DNA of 64,000 nt from Ophiostoma sp. CBS 140.51 (Eukaryota; Ascomycota; Sordariomycetes; Ophiostomatales; Ophiostomataceae). How positions within the stretch are numbered: the first letter of the stretch is position 1; each line of letters begins with the position of its first letter. Where the stretch lies: assembly GCA_029298735.1 (NCBI GenBank), contig JANSLP010000100.1:1-64000 (forward strand), in the 5' to 3' direction. Positions 1 to 8,807 of this stretch are shown piece by piece. Under the pieces are notes generated by a model. It was not told the DNA's origin. It ran no database searches and saw only the letters and a list, made by a program, of their open reading frames with translations. The position numbers were made by a program, and so were the translations under genes.

Positions 1-559
1 CGACTCTCTTTCTCCTCCCCCCCCTCTCCGCCCTCCGCATCGCGAACACCCTCTGCCGTGTCACTGCCCATCTCGATTATATCAGACATTTCTTTTTTGC
101 CATTAAGTCTTATCACGGCATCGCATCATCGTCATCACATATCGTAGTGTTTGGTCAAGATTGATGAGTGGGTATCTTCTTTCTCGGTCTTTAGCTGAAT
201 AGAGGATATGGTATGGACAAAGGAAAGTAATAGTGGTGGTAGACGCTGGTTTATGCACCGAGCATATGAGTAGAGGCCCGAAGGCATGTAGAAGCCCGAG
301 GGCTGGACAAAGGAAAATAGAAGAAGATGGTATATGGCATTATGGATGCATCTCTCCCAATGGAGAGACACAGTGGAGGAGGCAAAAGACATGAAAAAGA
401 GTATCGAAAACAGAAAACAAAACTCCATGGCAAAATGGTTGGTATGAAGAATGAAGAAGCAAAAAAGAAGATACAAGAAGGTAACAAAAAGGTGGTATCT
501 GAAGGATAAAAAATGCAAACCCAAAATAACGAGAACACACAAAACTACCGACGGACGGA
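1..559. other. Downstream flank of nudE, no gene seen
   Basis: This stretch lies 3' of the minus-strand nudE gene and probably contains its 3' UTR. Open frames here are short, mutually overlapping and low in complexity. None resembles a known family. I see no RNA gene or clear repeat. Confidence 0.5.
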
Positions 560-2618
560 CTACTTCGTGCTCGTGCTCGCTCGCCGGCTGGATACAGAAG
601 ACGAGAAGCCCAGAGCCGAGTTGGCCCCGCTCTGCCGCCGGCTACCCGGCATCGGGATCCCACTAGGAGCCGGTGCGGGGATGCCGGACGTGCTGGCATT
701 GAGCGCGGCCTCCATCTCGTACTTGCTGTAGGTGCCTCGTCGGCTGGGTGTGCGGAAGTTGTCTCCCTCAGCACCCGCCACATCGTCCTCTGGCAAGCTC
801 TGCACGGCACCACTCATGCTCATGCTCATCGAGTGGCCGTGCAGGCTGCTGCCCAGCGAGCTACGCGGACGGCCCAGCGGTGTACGGGCACCCGACAGGG
901 ATGTGCGGGACATTGGTCGCGGCGGGGGCATATCGCGGGCATCGGCGTTGCGACTGGCAGGGCGGGCGTAGGAGGAAATACTGGCGCGGGAGCTAGGCCG
1001 GGACGACTCGGACTCGAGGCCGTTGTTGGAGCCGCCACCACCACGGTTGGGCAGGGGGCCAAAGGACAGGCGGCTAACCCCCGAGGTGGACAGGCGGGGC
1101 ACGTGCTTGCTGCCAGTAGGCCGCGAGACGTGGTTGGTAGGTGTCGGGGTAGAGTCGTCGCCGCTAATGACCGATGAGGCGGTCGAGCCGACGGTACGCT
1201 TGCGTGAACGGATAGTAACTGTTGACGGTAGAGCGGAGGCCGGCGCACCCATGCCGAGTGACCGCGGCGAGGCGCGTGGCGGGGTGCTGATGGGCGCAGG
1301 TAGCTTTGAGCGTGCTGACTGGACGCGGGCTTCGAGACGCTGCATCTGGGCTGTAAGAGAGCGGATGTGGGAGAGCGAGTTGGAGGAGGGCAGCTTGTGC
1401 GAGGTGGCACGAGCGCCTGTCTTGGGACCAGCGGTTCCTGTGCCTGCAGTCGTCGTGCGTGATGCGGGTGTGCGAGTCGCTGCGGACGCGGTCGCCACAC
1501 GGTTGCCAAGTGGCCGTGCGCCAGATGCTGAGGAAATCGAAGAGCTGAAGGCCTTGGGCCGCGGGGTAGAGGTGGCACCGACACCGAACTCGGACGAGGG
1601 GAGTCTGGACTTGCGAACGGGGCCCGGTGTGCGGCCAAGTGGTGGGATGGGTGCAGAGGACTTGACGGGCTGCTGCTTGCGGAGCGGCTTGGACACAGTG
1701 GCGGCAGCGGCGTCGGAAAGAGGAGGGGATGACATGGACAAGTCCTGAGCGTCGGCGACAGAGCCGGCGGCGGACAGCGACTTGGCGTCGGGCGGGGTGG
1801 TGATGAGGGGCGAGCTGGCGGTGGAGTTGGGCGAGTGGTCAAAGGTGGGCGACTCGGGCACGGACAGCACGGACAAGTCGGTGGAGATGGCGGACAGGTG
1901 GTGGTGGCGGGCGCGGGCCTCGGCGGCTTCTGCGAGCGCTTCTTCCTCGGCGACACGCTCGTCCTCACGCTGCTGCTCTGCCTGTTTGGCGAGCTTGGCC
2001 TGGAGGATCTCGGCTTCGATCTTAAGGTCCGACAACTCCTCGCGCAGACGCTGGGCGTCAACACGGAGCGTCTCACGCTCCTGTTCGCCCATTTTGATCT
2101 CTTCCTCGAGTAAGACACCACGCTCAATGGCGACGTTGTACTTGGACTCGAGGTCCTCGAGGGAGGAGGTGGTGTTGCGGGCCTGACGCTCAAAATCGTC
2201 GTTGGCCACCTCGGTGTCGCGGAGGCGCAGCTGGAGGGTGCGGTTTGTGTCGCGCAGGGTCGTGATTTCCTTTTCGAGCGTATTCTGCGCCGCATTGGCC
2301 TCGGCCTTGCTCTCCTTGTATTTTTTCTGCAGACGGGTTAGTATGGACTGAATAGCAAAGGCTCAATTGTCATTGTTGCTCGGTGCTTACCTTCCACTCG
2401 TCAACTTCGTACTGCAGGCCCTCGGCCTTTTCCCGCAGCGTGCGCTCACGCTTGTCGGCGGCGTCGAGGTCCTTTTCCAGCTCGCCTTCAAGCTCACGAC
2501 TTGACTCGCGGAACTCGATCAGCTCGTGCTCCAGCTGCTCGTACTGCGACTTGTACCACGAGAGGGCATCCTCGGTGCTGGTGTCCCCGCTCGGAGGGGA
2601 CGAGGGTGGTTCGGCCAT
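560..2618 (-). CDS. nudE: NudE-type nuclear distribution protein (dynein/LIS1 adaptor)
   Basis: Two exons, 2618-2391 and 2326-560, joined over a 64-nt phase-0 intron (GTAAGC donor, CTGCAG acceptor), give about 664 residues. The ATG at 2618 is the first in frame. NudE proteins bind LIS1/NudF and dynein and act in nuclear migration and spindle positioning. Residues about 10-200 form the conserved coiled coil, including the segment around [20 protein letters not shown], which is nearly invariant in fungal NudE proteins. The join across the intron restores the expected [15 protein letters not shown] order. The remaining 450 residues are Ser/Thr/Pro/Arg-rich and disordered, as in other filamentous fungal NudE proteins, and end in a serine-rich tail. 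No truncation is seen. The family call is firm; the function is inferred from homologues (Aspergillus NUDE, Neurospora RO-11). Confidence 0.93.
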
Positions 2619-4382
2619 AATTGGCACGATAGGAGTAGAAGGTGGTGGTATTCTCTCGGTTGTCTTTTAGTCGACTTGTGCCTCACTTCTGCACGAAAGA
2701 GGCTGTTCCGCGAAGGGCTTTAGTTTGCGCAAACGCGGTCTCCGGAAGAAGCGGTGTCGGTCCGGAAGAGCGGTGACTGCGATCTACAGTCGTCGCGGAG
2801 ATCGTGGACAGTTCTTCGTCTGCTGTCTTGTTATTGTCTTCGTCGTGGCCTGCTGTTTTGCCTGCCTTTGTCGTTTGGTTTGTTGTTTGTCGTCGGTCGT
2901 CGTCGTCTTGATGTCGTCAGTTATTTGTTGTCGTCGGGGATCGTGTTGAGTCGTGTCTCACCCCAAGTTGTCGATAAACTTGGTGTCGGTGTGCGGCGAG
3001 AGAAGGGAAGCCCAGTCGTCGAGGGCTTTTGTCGGCAGGCGGCGACGCTTTGGTCGTCGTCGTCGGCGTCGTTGTTGCCGTTTGTCGTCGGTGGTCGTCG
3101 TTGCGGGTTGTCGATGTTAGGAGAGGGAAGGAGCAACCCCCGTTCTCGAACGACGGCCCGCCTTCTGTTTTTGTCCGTTTTTGCTGTTTGGGCAAGTCGC
3201 ACACTGTTTGGGGCCCTCTATTGGCCCACTCGCCGTGTCCTTCTCTCCTTGTGGTGGCATAGCGCTAGTCCTGATTGGGATGTGCTTGCTACCACGGGCA
3301 ACCGTGCACACTAGGGCGGGCCAATCAGGCACGGGCGCTGGAAGGGCATGCAGGAGCGACAGGAGCAACAATAGCGTTTTGCAGTGACCGTCCCCGCCAA
3401 AAGGCCAGCCCGGACAGTGCATAGACAGCGCTGTAATACGTTGTCCTCTTGCACATCAATACGGACAATTTAGCTGCCTATTAACGGCGATGCAACGCAG
3501 CAACAACAAGCACAACAACAGCATGTGTATCTCAACCGTACGACAATCTGAAAGAGAAACAAGATGCACATTATTTTCTGTGATTTTCGAACACTATTCT
3601 GTGATTTATTTAAAGTCGCCACTTTTGAAAGTCTATGATTTGTCGCCATTAATGACGCCCTGCTTAAATGGATGCATAAAAAAGGAGACGCATCCCAACC
3701 TGAACACTGTTTCACGTTAATTTGGCTGTGGAGGGATGCTTGATTTGACAGTGGATAGGGATAATCGATAGGCTGAAAGGTCCAATTGTGAATATCATGT
3801 TCACGGCGGATTTATGAGATTTACACGTGGATAGGCCAGGATGCTTTAAATAGTAATTGTCACGCATCAGGCAGAAACAGACCAAAATGTGCTTTTTGAG
3901 ATATCTGACTGCGAGTACGAGTATGAGATATATCTCTGTTTCCTCTCATCTTTTTGTCAGTTGAGGCTCAGGGTTTGGTATTCCCGTCCTGCCCCTCGTT
4001 TTCCGACCTGCTTAAATCGGCATAGGTAAGTGCTGATTAGGCAGAATATCAAAAGACGTTTCAAAGCGTCTTCAGTTTTTCTTTCCCTTCTTTTTTTCTC
4101 TCCGTATCTTTCTATACGACACCAAAAAAGGCCGAGTACAAAAGAGCGGGAAAGACGTCACTCTTTTAAGTGACCTATATCCGCTTCAACGGGCCTTTTG
4201 GTAAGTCTTGTTGACTGTTGTACAACCATTATCACGAGTGTTATTAGCGCTGACGTCGTTCTGTTGACAGCAACAGTCAGCACAGGCACACAAGCTCACA
4301 AGTAAACAAAGCGTTCACGCTAAACCGGCGCTACAGTTCACCAACAACAACGACATGCTGTTTGCCTCCTTGCACAGTCGCC
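2619..4382. other. Divergent intergenic region nudE / beta-lactamase-fold gene
   Basis: About 1.76 kb between two divergently oriented genes, so it should hold both promoters. From 2750 to 3100 the plus strand is rich in GTCGTC-type triplets; its open frames (for example 2754-3314) are biased and match no family. From 3480 to 4100 it is AT-rich. No supported gene. Confidence 0.5.
4154..4257. promoter_or_regulatory. Two CRE-like sites upstream of the serine hydrolase gene
   Basis: AGACGTCA ends at 4160 and TGACGTCG starts at 4251; each matches 7 of 8 bases of the palindromic TGACGTCA bound by ATF/CREB-type bZIP factors. They lie about 130-230 nt before the ATG at 4383. A short inverted repeat (GTCACT/AGTGAC) overlaps the first. 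Function is inferred from position only. Confidence 0.3.
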
Positions 4383-5723
4383 ATGGACAACTTTGAGCGC
4401 CAGCTGGCCAAGGCCACAGACCCCGCGACTCGGGAGCTTGTCGGGGCACTGGCGATTGTGGTCGACGATGAGGGCAAAGTGCTGTATCAACATGCCGCGG
4501 GGCGGCAGTCGTTAGCCGAAGATGCTCCTCCGCTTGATCCTGATAGCACGGTCTCGCTTGGCTCGGCCGGCAAAATTATTACACACATTGCGGCGCTGCA
4601 GCTGGTCGAGCGGCGCGTCTTGAATTTGGACGAGTCGGTCATCAAGTACCTGCCTGAGCTGGGACGCTGTCTCCTCATGACGGGCTTCGACGAGGACGAC
4701 CTGCGGACACCCCTCTTTCGGCGACCGGCCAGTCCTATTACGCTGCGCCATCTACTGCTGCACACGAGTGGGTTGTCGGACCACGATGCCGTCGACGCCC
4801 GCTTTGGCTGGGATGCGGCGGACCGCGCCACGGCGGGTGTTTTTGACCACGACGCCCACCCCATTGCCCAGAGGTTTGCCATTCCCTTAATCTTTGACCC
4901 GGGTGAGGGCTTTGCATACGGCTACAGCATCCACTGGACGCAGCTGCTGGTGACAAGGGTGTGCGAAGGAAACTCGTTTGTTAAGCATGTCCAGGACAAC
5001 ATCTTTGACCCGCTGGGCATGGCGTCGTCGTCGTACGTGCCACGCAAAGCGGAGGATCTGTGGGCGCGGCGGCTGCAGATGGTGGAGCGGAGGTCGAAGC
5101 GGGAGATTCAGCGCGCCGAGGCCGAAGCCAAGGCCAGGGTTGAGTCTGCCGCTGCCGCTGCTGATGGCGGCGAAAAAATCAAAAGAAACTCCTGGGGCAA
5201 TCCGATCGGCGACGCGGTTGAGGAGGAAGAAGAGGAAGCCGAGGAAGGGACGGTGCTGGTCGACGCGGAAGACCAACAACAGGGCTTGATGTGCAGCATG
5301 TCAGACATGGGACGGTTTCTGAGCGCACTGCTATCGTCGTCACCGTTGCTTCTCAAAGACAGGGCCAGCTATGACCTCCTGCTGGCCGGCCAGTTTGCAC
5401 CTGGCAGTACCACGCTTAAAGACCTGCGCGGGGAACAGGACAATTACAAGTTTGTGACAGGGGCGACATATTCCCGCAAAGAACCTCCACCAGCTGTGAA
5501 CTGGAGCATGGGGGGGTTGGTTGTCGAGGACGAGCCTCTTCCTGTCTCGGCCCTTCCACCTGGAACAGTGACTTGGGAGGGCATGCCCAATGTGATGTGG
5601 GCTGTGAACCGGCAGAAGAAGCGGGCGGCCTTCTTTGCTACACAGCTGGTGCCGGTGGGCGACCTTGAGGCTAATAATGCGGCCTTGTCGTTTATACACG
5701 ACGCATGGACTACGTTTGGTTGA
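4383..5723 (+). CDS. Serine beta-lactamase-fold hydrolase (class C / esterase-like)
   Basis: A single exon of 446 residues. I start at the ATG at 4383 (GCCATGG context); the frame is open slightly upstream but only from TTG, and the ATG at 4355 is in another frame. The protein has the beta-lactamase/transpeptidase fold: the SxxK nucleophile motif SAGK (S61, K64), an HTSGL element near 127-131, and a PGEGFAYGYS segment near residues 174-182 that supplies the second-motif tyrosine. Fungal members are usually esterases or amide hydrolases acting on small metabolites, not antibiotic-resistance enzymes. No signal peptide is visible, so it is probably cytosolic. Residues about 238-300 form a charged, Ala/Glu-rich insertion (a run of acidic residues near 280-290) unlike the compact family core. 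It is convergent with the fasciclin gene. The fold is sure; the substrate is unknown. Confidence 0.85.
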   Translation: MDNFERQLAKATDPATRELVGALAIVVDDEGKVLYQHAAGRQSLAEDAPPLDPDSTVSLGSAGKIITHIAALQLVERRVLNLDESVIKYLPELGRCLLMTGFDEDDLRTPLFRRPASPITLRHLLLHTSGLSDHDAVDARFGWDAADRATAGVFDHDAHPIAQRFAIPLIFDPGEGFAYGYSIHWTQLLVTRVCEGNSFVKHVQDNIFDPLGMASSSYVPRKAEDLWARRLQMVERRSKREIQRAEAEAKARVESAAAAADGGEKIKRNSWGNPIGDAVEEEEEEAEEGTVLVDAEDQQQGLMCSMSDMGRFLSALLSSSPLLLKDRASYDLLLAGQFAPGSTTLKDLRGEQDNYKFVTGATYSRKEPPPAVNWSMGGLVVEDEPLPVSALPPGTVTWEGMPNVMWAVNRQKKRAAFFATQLVPVGDLEANNAALSFIHDAWTTFG

Positions 5724-5955
5724 GGTCACGATCAGAAGCGAGGCTGAGACAAATGAGATAACAAAGGAATAAATGATATCAATTTGAGAAACTAAGAAAG
5801 AAAAAAAATCAGACGCTTTTGTATGCCGTGAAAAAACCATAACACCGTAGACGTCCCCTTCTCTTCTTTCTTTTGATTTAAATAATCTTGATTACACGCA
5901 GTGATCGTACACTTGTCGTACGTCGTTCAGTTTGATGTAAAGTTTGGTGTTTTGC

Positions 5956-7368
5956 TTACAGCTCCGTGACGGGACTGCCGGCGGCAGGAACATCGCTGTC
6001 CTCGCCGTCGTCATCGACGTACGGACCCAGCCGGGCCACAACGTCGGCCACCGTCTTCACAGGCGGGTCGGCCCAGGGGTTGCCGGGAACAGCGGCAGGT
6101 GCGGGCGGGAAGATGACGCGGTCAACCTCCTGAATCACGCCGTTCTTGGCCACGCCGTCCTGGACGGCAACGCGGACCTTGTTGTTGACGAGCATGACAG
6201 AGTAACCGGGGACGGAGGTAATGTTGACCGAAACAGTGGCATCACCCAGAAGAGTGGGCAGCTGATAGTGGAGGCGCTCGACGAGACCGCCACCGGCGCC
6301 AACGGTGGGTGCAGGAGGGGCTAGAGCGGGAGTACCGTAGTAGGCATCCGAATAGACGGTGGCGTTGGGCACGGTCTGGTAGCGCAGGAGGGCGTGCAGG
6401 TACTTGAGACCACGCGGGGTATTAAACAGGAAAGCGTTGAGCTCGGCACCGAGCAGCGTGAAAGCAGCATTGTTGGGGGCCAGGACCGTCGAGCCGTTGA
6501 GGTTGGTGAGGCCGTGGATGTACTGGGTAAAGTTGCTGACGTTCATGGCGAGCAGCAGAGTGCTGTAGTGGTCCGGCACGAAGCTCAGCTGGCGGCCAAC
6601 GAAAGTGGGCGGCATGAGGACCGTGTCGAGAGCATGCAGGACACCGTTGGCAGCGACAAAGTTGGGCGCGACAATCTTGGCGGCAAAGTTGACACGGACA
6701 CCCAGCTTCTTCTCGAAGCGGACACGCAGACGCTGGGCAGCACCACCCAGCAAAGGCTCGTTGTACAGGCTGGGCAGGGTGTGCGTAGCAAAGAGAACCT
6801 TGTAGGGGAAGTCGCCGAGGCCAATGTGGTAGCGGACGATGCTTTCGCGGACAGCAGCAGGCAAGCTCTCGTTGAGGCCGCCACCGGGCAAGGAAGCAAA
6901 GGCCGTGTCGACGGGCACAAACAGGGTGTGGTTCAGGACACCAGCGGCAGCAGTGGCGTTGAGGATAGCCACTACGTCGGGGAACTCGTTGACGAGCGAA
7001 GTAAAGTTGGCGGTGTCTTTGGAGCTGGCAATGAGCTCGTAGAGCGTCAGGTTGGACGTCTTGCCCTTGCCGACAACGACGGGGTCGAAGATGGGCAGGT
7101 CTGAGGACTCGGGGCCAAAGGCGGCGTTGAGCTCGTTGTCAGTGTCAAAGGTGGAGTGGACAGCAGCAGAGTCCGATGCCGGAGTGTGGTGAATGAGGCT
7201 GTCTCGCAGCCAATCGCCAACGGCATCAACACCCGACTTGATGGTATCGACGGCGTCGTGGAAGGTCTCCGAGGGAGCCTTGTTGTCGGCCAGGACGAGC
7301 TGGCTGACGAGCTTGGCGTCGGGGATGACGAACGCGCTCGCGACAGCCACAAATGCGATGAACTTCAT
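5956..7368 (-). CDS. Secreted two-domain fasciclin (FAS1) protein
   Basis: A single exon of 470 residues starting at the ATG at 7368, whose first residues (MKFIAFVAVASAFVIPDA) form a signal peptide. Two FAS1 domains follow, at about 95-250 and 265-435. The H1-type strand HTLFVPVDTAFA and the H2-type strand TVLAPNNAAF mark the two modules. Multiple N-glycosylation sequons (NLT, NFT, NAT, NHT, NGS) support an extracellular location. FAS1 domains mediate adhesion in cell walls and matrix. The C-terminus (GSPVTEL) is hydrophilic, so no GPI anchor is evident. The reading frame stays open for about 130 codons 5' of the ATG, through the minisatellite, but has no upstream ATG; I treat that part as 5' leader. 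A TATATA at 7600-7605 and a perfect TGACGTCA at 7769-7776 lie upstream. Confidence 0.9.
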   Translation of the reverse strand: MKFIAFVAVASAFVIPDAKLVSQLVLADNKAPSETFHDAVDTIKSGVDAVGDWLRDSLIHHTPASDSAAVHSTFDTDNELNAAFGPESSDLPIFDPVVVGKGKTSNLTLYELIASSKDTANFTSLVNEFPDVVAILNATAAAGVLNHTLFVPVDTAFASLPGGGLNESLPAAVRESIVRYHIGLGDFPYKVLFATHTLPSLYNEPLLGGAAQRLRVRFEKKLGVRVNFAAKIVAPNFVAANGVLHALDTVLMPPTFVGRQLSFVPDHYSTLLLAMNVSNFTQYIHGLTNLNGSTVLAPNNAAFTLLGAELNAFLFNTPRGLKYLHALLRYQTVPNATVYSDAYYGTPALAPPAPTVGAGGGLVERLHYQLPTLLGDATVSVNITSVPGYSVMLVNNKVRVAVQDGVAKNGVIQEVDRVIFPPAPAAVPGNPWADPPVKTVADVVARLGPYVDDDGEDSDVPAAGSPVTEL

Positions 7369-7380
7369 GATGAAGAGTAG

Positions 7381-7545
7381 AGAAGATGAGAAAAGAGAAG
7401 ATGAGAAAAGAGAAGATGAGAAAAGAGAAGATGAGAAAAGAGAAGATGAGAAAAGAGAAGATGAGAAAAGAGAAGATGAGAAAAGAGAAGATGAGAAAAG
7501 AGAAGATGAGAAAAGAGAAGATGAGAAAAGAGAAGATGAGAAAAG
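7381..7545. repeat. Minisatellite, 11 perfect copies of a 15-bp unit
   Basis: The unit AGAAGATGAGAAAAG repeats 11 times without a mismatch, followed by degenerate GAGA sequence to about 7575. It begins 12 bases upstream of the fasciclin ATG, downstream of a TATATA at 7600, so it is probably transcribed as a pyrimidine-rich 5' UTR. The unit is a multiple of three, so copy-number change would not shift frame. Confidence 0.95.
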
Positions 7546-7599
7546 AGAAGAGAGAGAAGAGATAAGAGAAGAGAGTGAGACCAATAGAGTCAATTCAGC

Positions 7600-7776
7600 T
7601 ATATAAGTGATTGTATGGGAGCCTGATGATGAAGCGAGATGGAAAGTGAAAGTGATCGACAAGGTGACCGCAGCCTTCTCTATATCTTTAAAGGGGAAGT
7701 GGAGGGGGAGAGGAAACAAAGAGACAGAGGTAGAGAGAACTGAGAGAGCTATTTGCGGCAATATGATCTGACGTCA
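7600..7776 (-). promoter_or_regulatory. Candidate fasciclin promoter elements
   Basis: TATATA at 7600-7605 lies about 230 bases before the ATG. A perfect palindromic TGACGTCA (CRE/ATF site) occupies 7769-7776, about 400 bases before the ATG. Placement is consistent with a promoter; nothing functional is shown. Confidence 0.35.
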
Positions 7777-8807
7777 AACAAAGTCGGGCTTAGTGGGAAG
7801 GCACGAAGGGAGACCGCTTTGCTGGGCACACAACGTTGTTTGGTTCGACAGTAGTTAGACGAGCTTGGCAACAGCTGTGTTTGGTGTAGCCAGCCAGTGA
7901 TACGGAGGAAAGCGGAGCACCAGAAGAGAAAGGATAGTAAATTAGAAGAAAAGAGAAGAGAAAAGCAGTGAAAATGGGACTGTGTCTAATTGATTTCTGT
8001 TGAGACAATGCGGCAATCTTGAAAAGGGTGTGGACAAAAAGAGAAAAGAAAGGGAAAAAAAAAAGAGAAAATCTTCAGTGTCAACTGCCTGGCAGAGAGA
8101 TAAAAAAAAAGAAGAAAATGAAGGAAAGAAAAGAAGAATCTACACCAGAAACAGACTATTGACAAAAGAAAACATGCACGAGATACGACACAAAACCTCT
8201 CACCAAAAGTGCCGTCGTGGAGCGTCTCTTACACGGACGCGCCCGGCGTGTTTGTTAGTGCTGAATTGTAGGTGACCTCCACCAGCTGTAAGGCTGGCGA
8301 GCTACGTCCGGCGGAGTCCGGCCTGCTCCGCTACGGCCGAGCAGGGTAAAAAAACGTGGACGATTATCCACTCTGGACTGTTCAGGGTCTTCACAAGTCT
8401 AGACCAGAGGAGACTTGCCCATTGACAAAATGATAGCAGTCAAATTGCACAAATAAACTTTTGAGATCAGATAACAGGGCTGAGATAAGTAAAGGCATGC
8501 ATTTACGCCACAGAGAGATACGAGATACGTGCATATCTTGAAAAAAGAGACGGCTCTTGTCTTTGGAGCGAACGCGATATCTCGTCTTTTCTGGGACTAG
8601 TCTCTTGTTGTCGGCGGTCGTTCTGCCATACAATTCTGTCGATATGGTGTACAAGGTCGGGGTGGTTGATAAACATAAATGTTAAATGAATTAGGGAATA
8701 AATTCTGATTTAAAAATCTCTGCAGATACACGCCACAAGTGTTCACACTATGTACAAATTCTGGCTCTTCTTACGTATCATCTGCCTGCTACGCACCCTC
8801 GCACCCT
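7777..8807. other. Intergenic region fasciclin / aminopeptidase
   Basis: About 1 kb of A/G-rich DNA with runs of GAAAAAGAG type (8030-8150) and then AT-rich DNA. The only structured element is a GC-rich block at 8305-8345. Open frames are short and biased. No gene supported. Confidence 0.45.
8322..8345. repeat. Inverted repeat (hairpin) in GC-rich island
   Basis: CCTGCTC (8322-8328) and GAGCAGG (8339-8345) form a perfect 7-bp stem with a 10-base loop. It sits in a short GC-rich block with CCGGCGGAGTCCGG immediately 5', inside AT-rich DNA. It could end a transcript or be part of a decayed repeat. Confidence 0.4.

Noticed and set aside
4383..5723. Antibiotic-resistance beta-lactamase
   Set aside because: Fungal proteins with this fold are usually esterases or amide hydrolases; fold membership alone does not show beta-lactam hydrolysis.
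7381..7545. CRISPR array
   Set aside because: Units are contiguous 15-mers without spacers in a eukaryotic genome; this is a minisatellite.
7193..7606. A plus-strand frame coding REDEK repeats across the minisatellite
   Set aside because: It is the opposite-strand reading of the 15-bp repeat and overlaps the fasciclin coding region.
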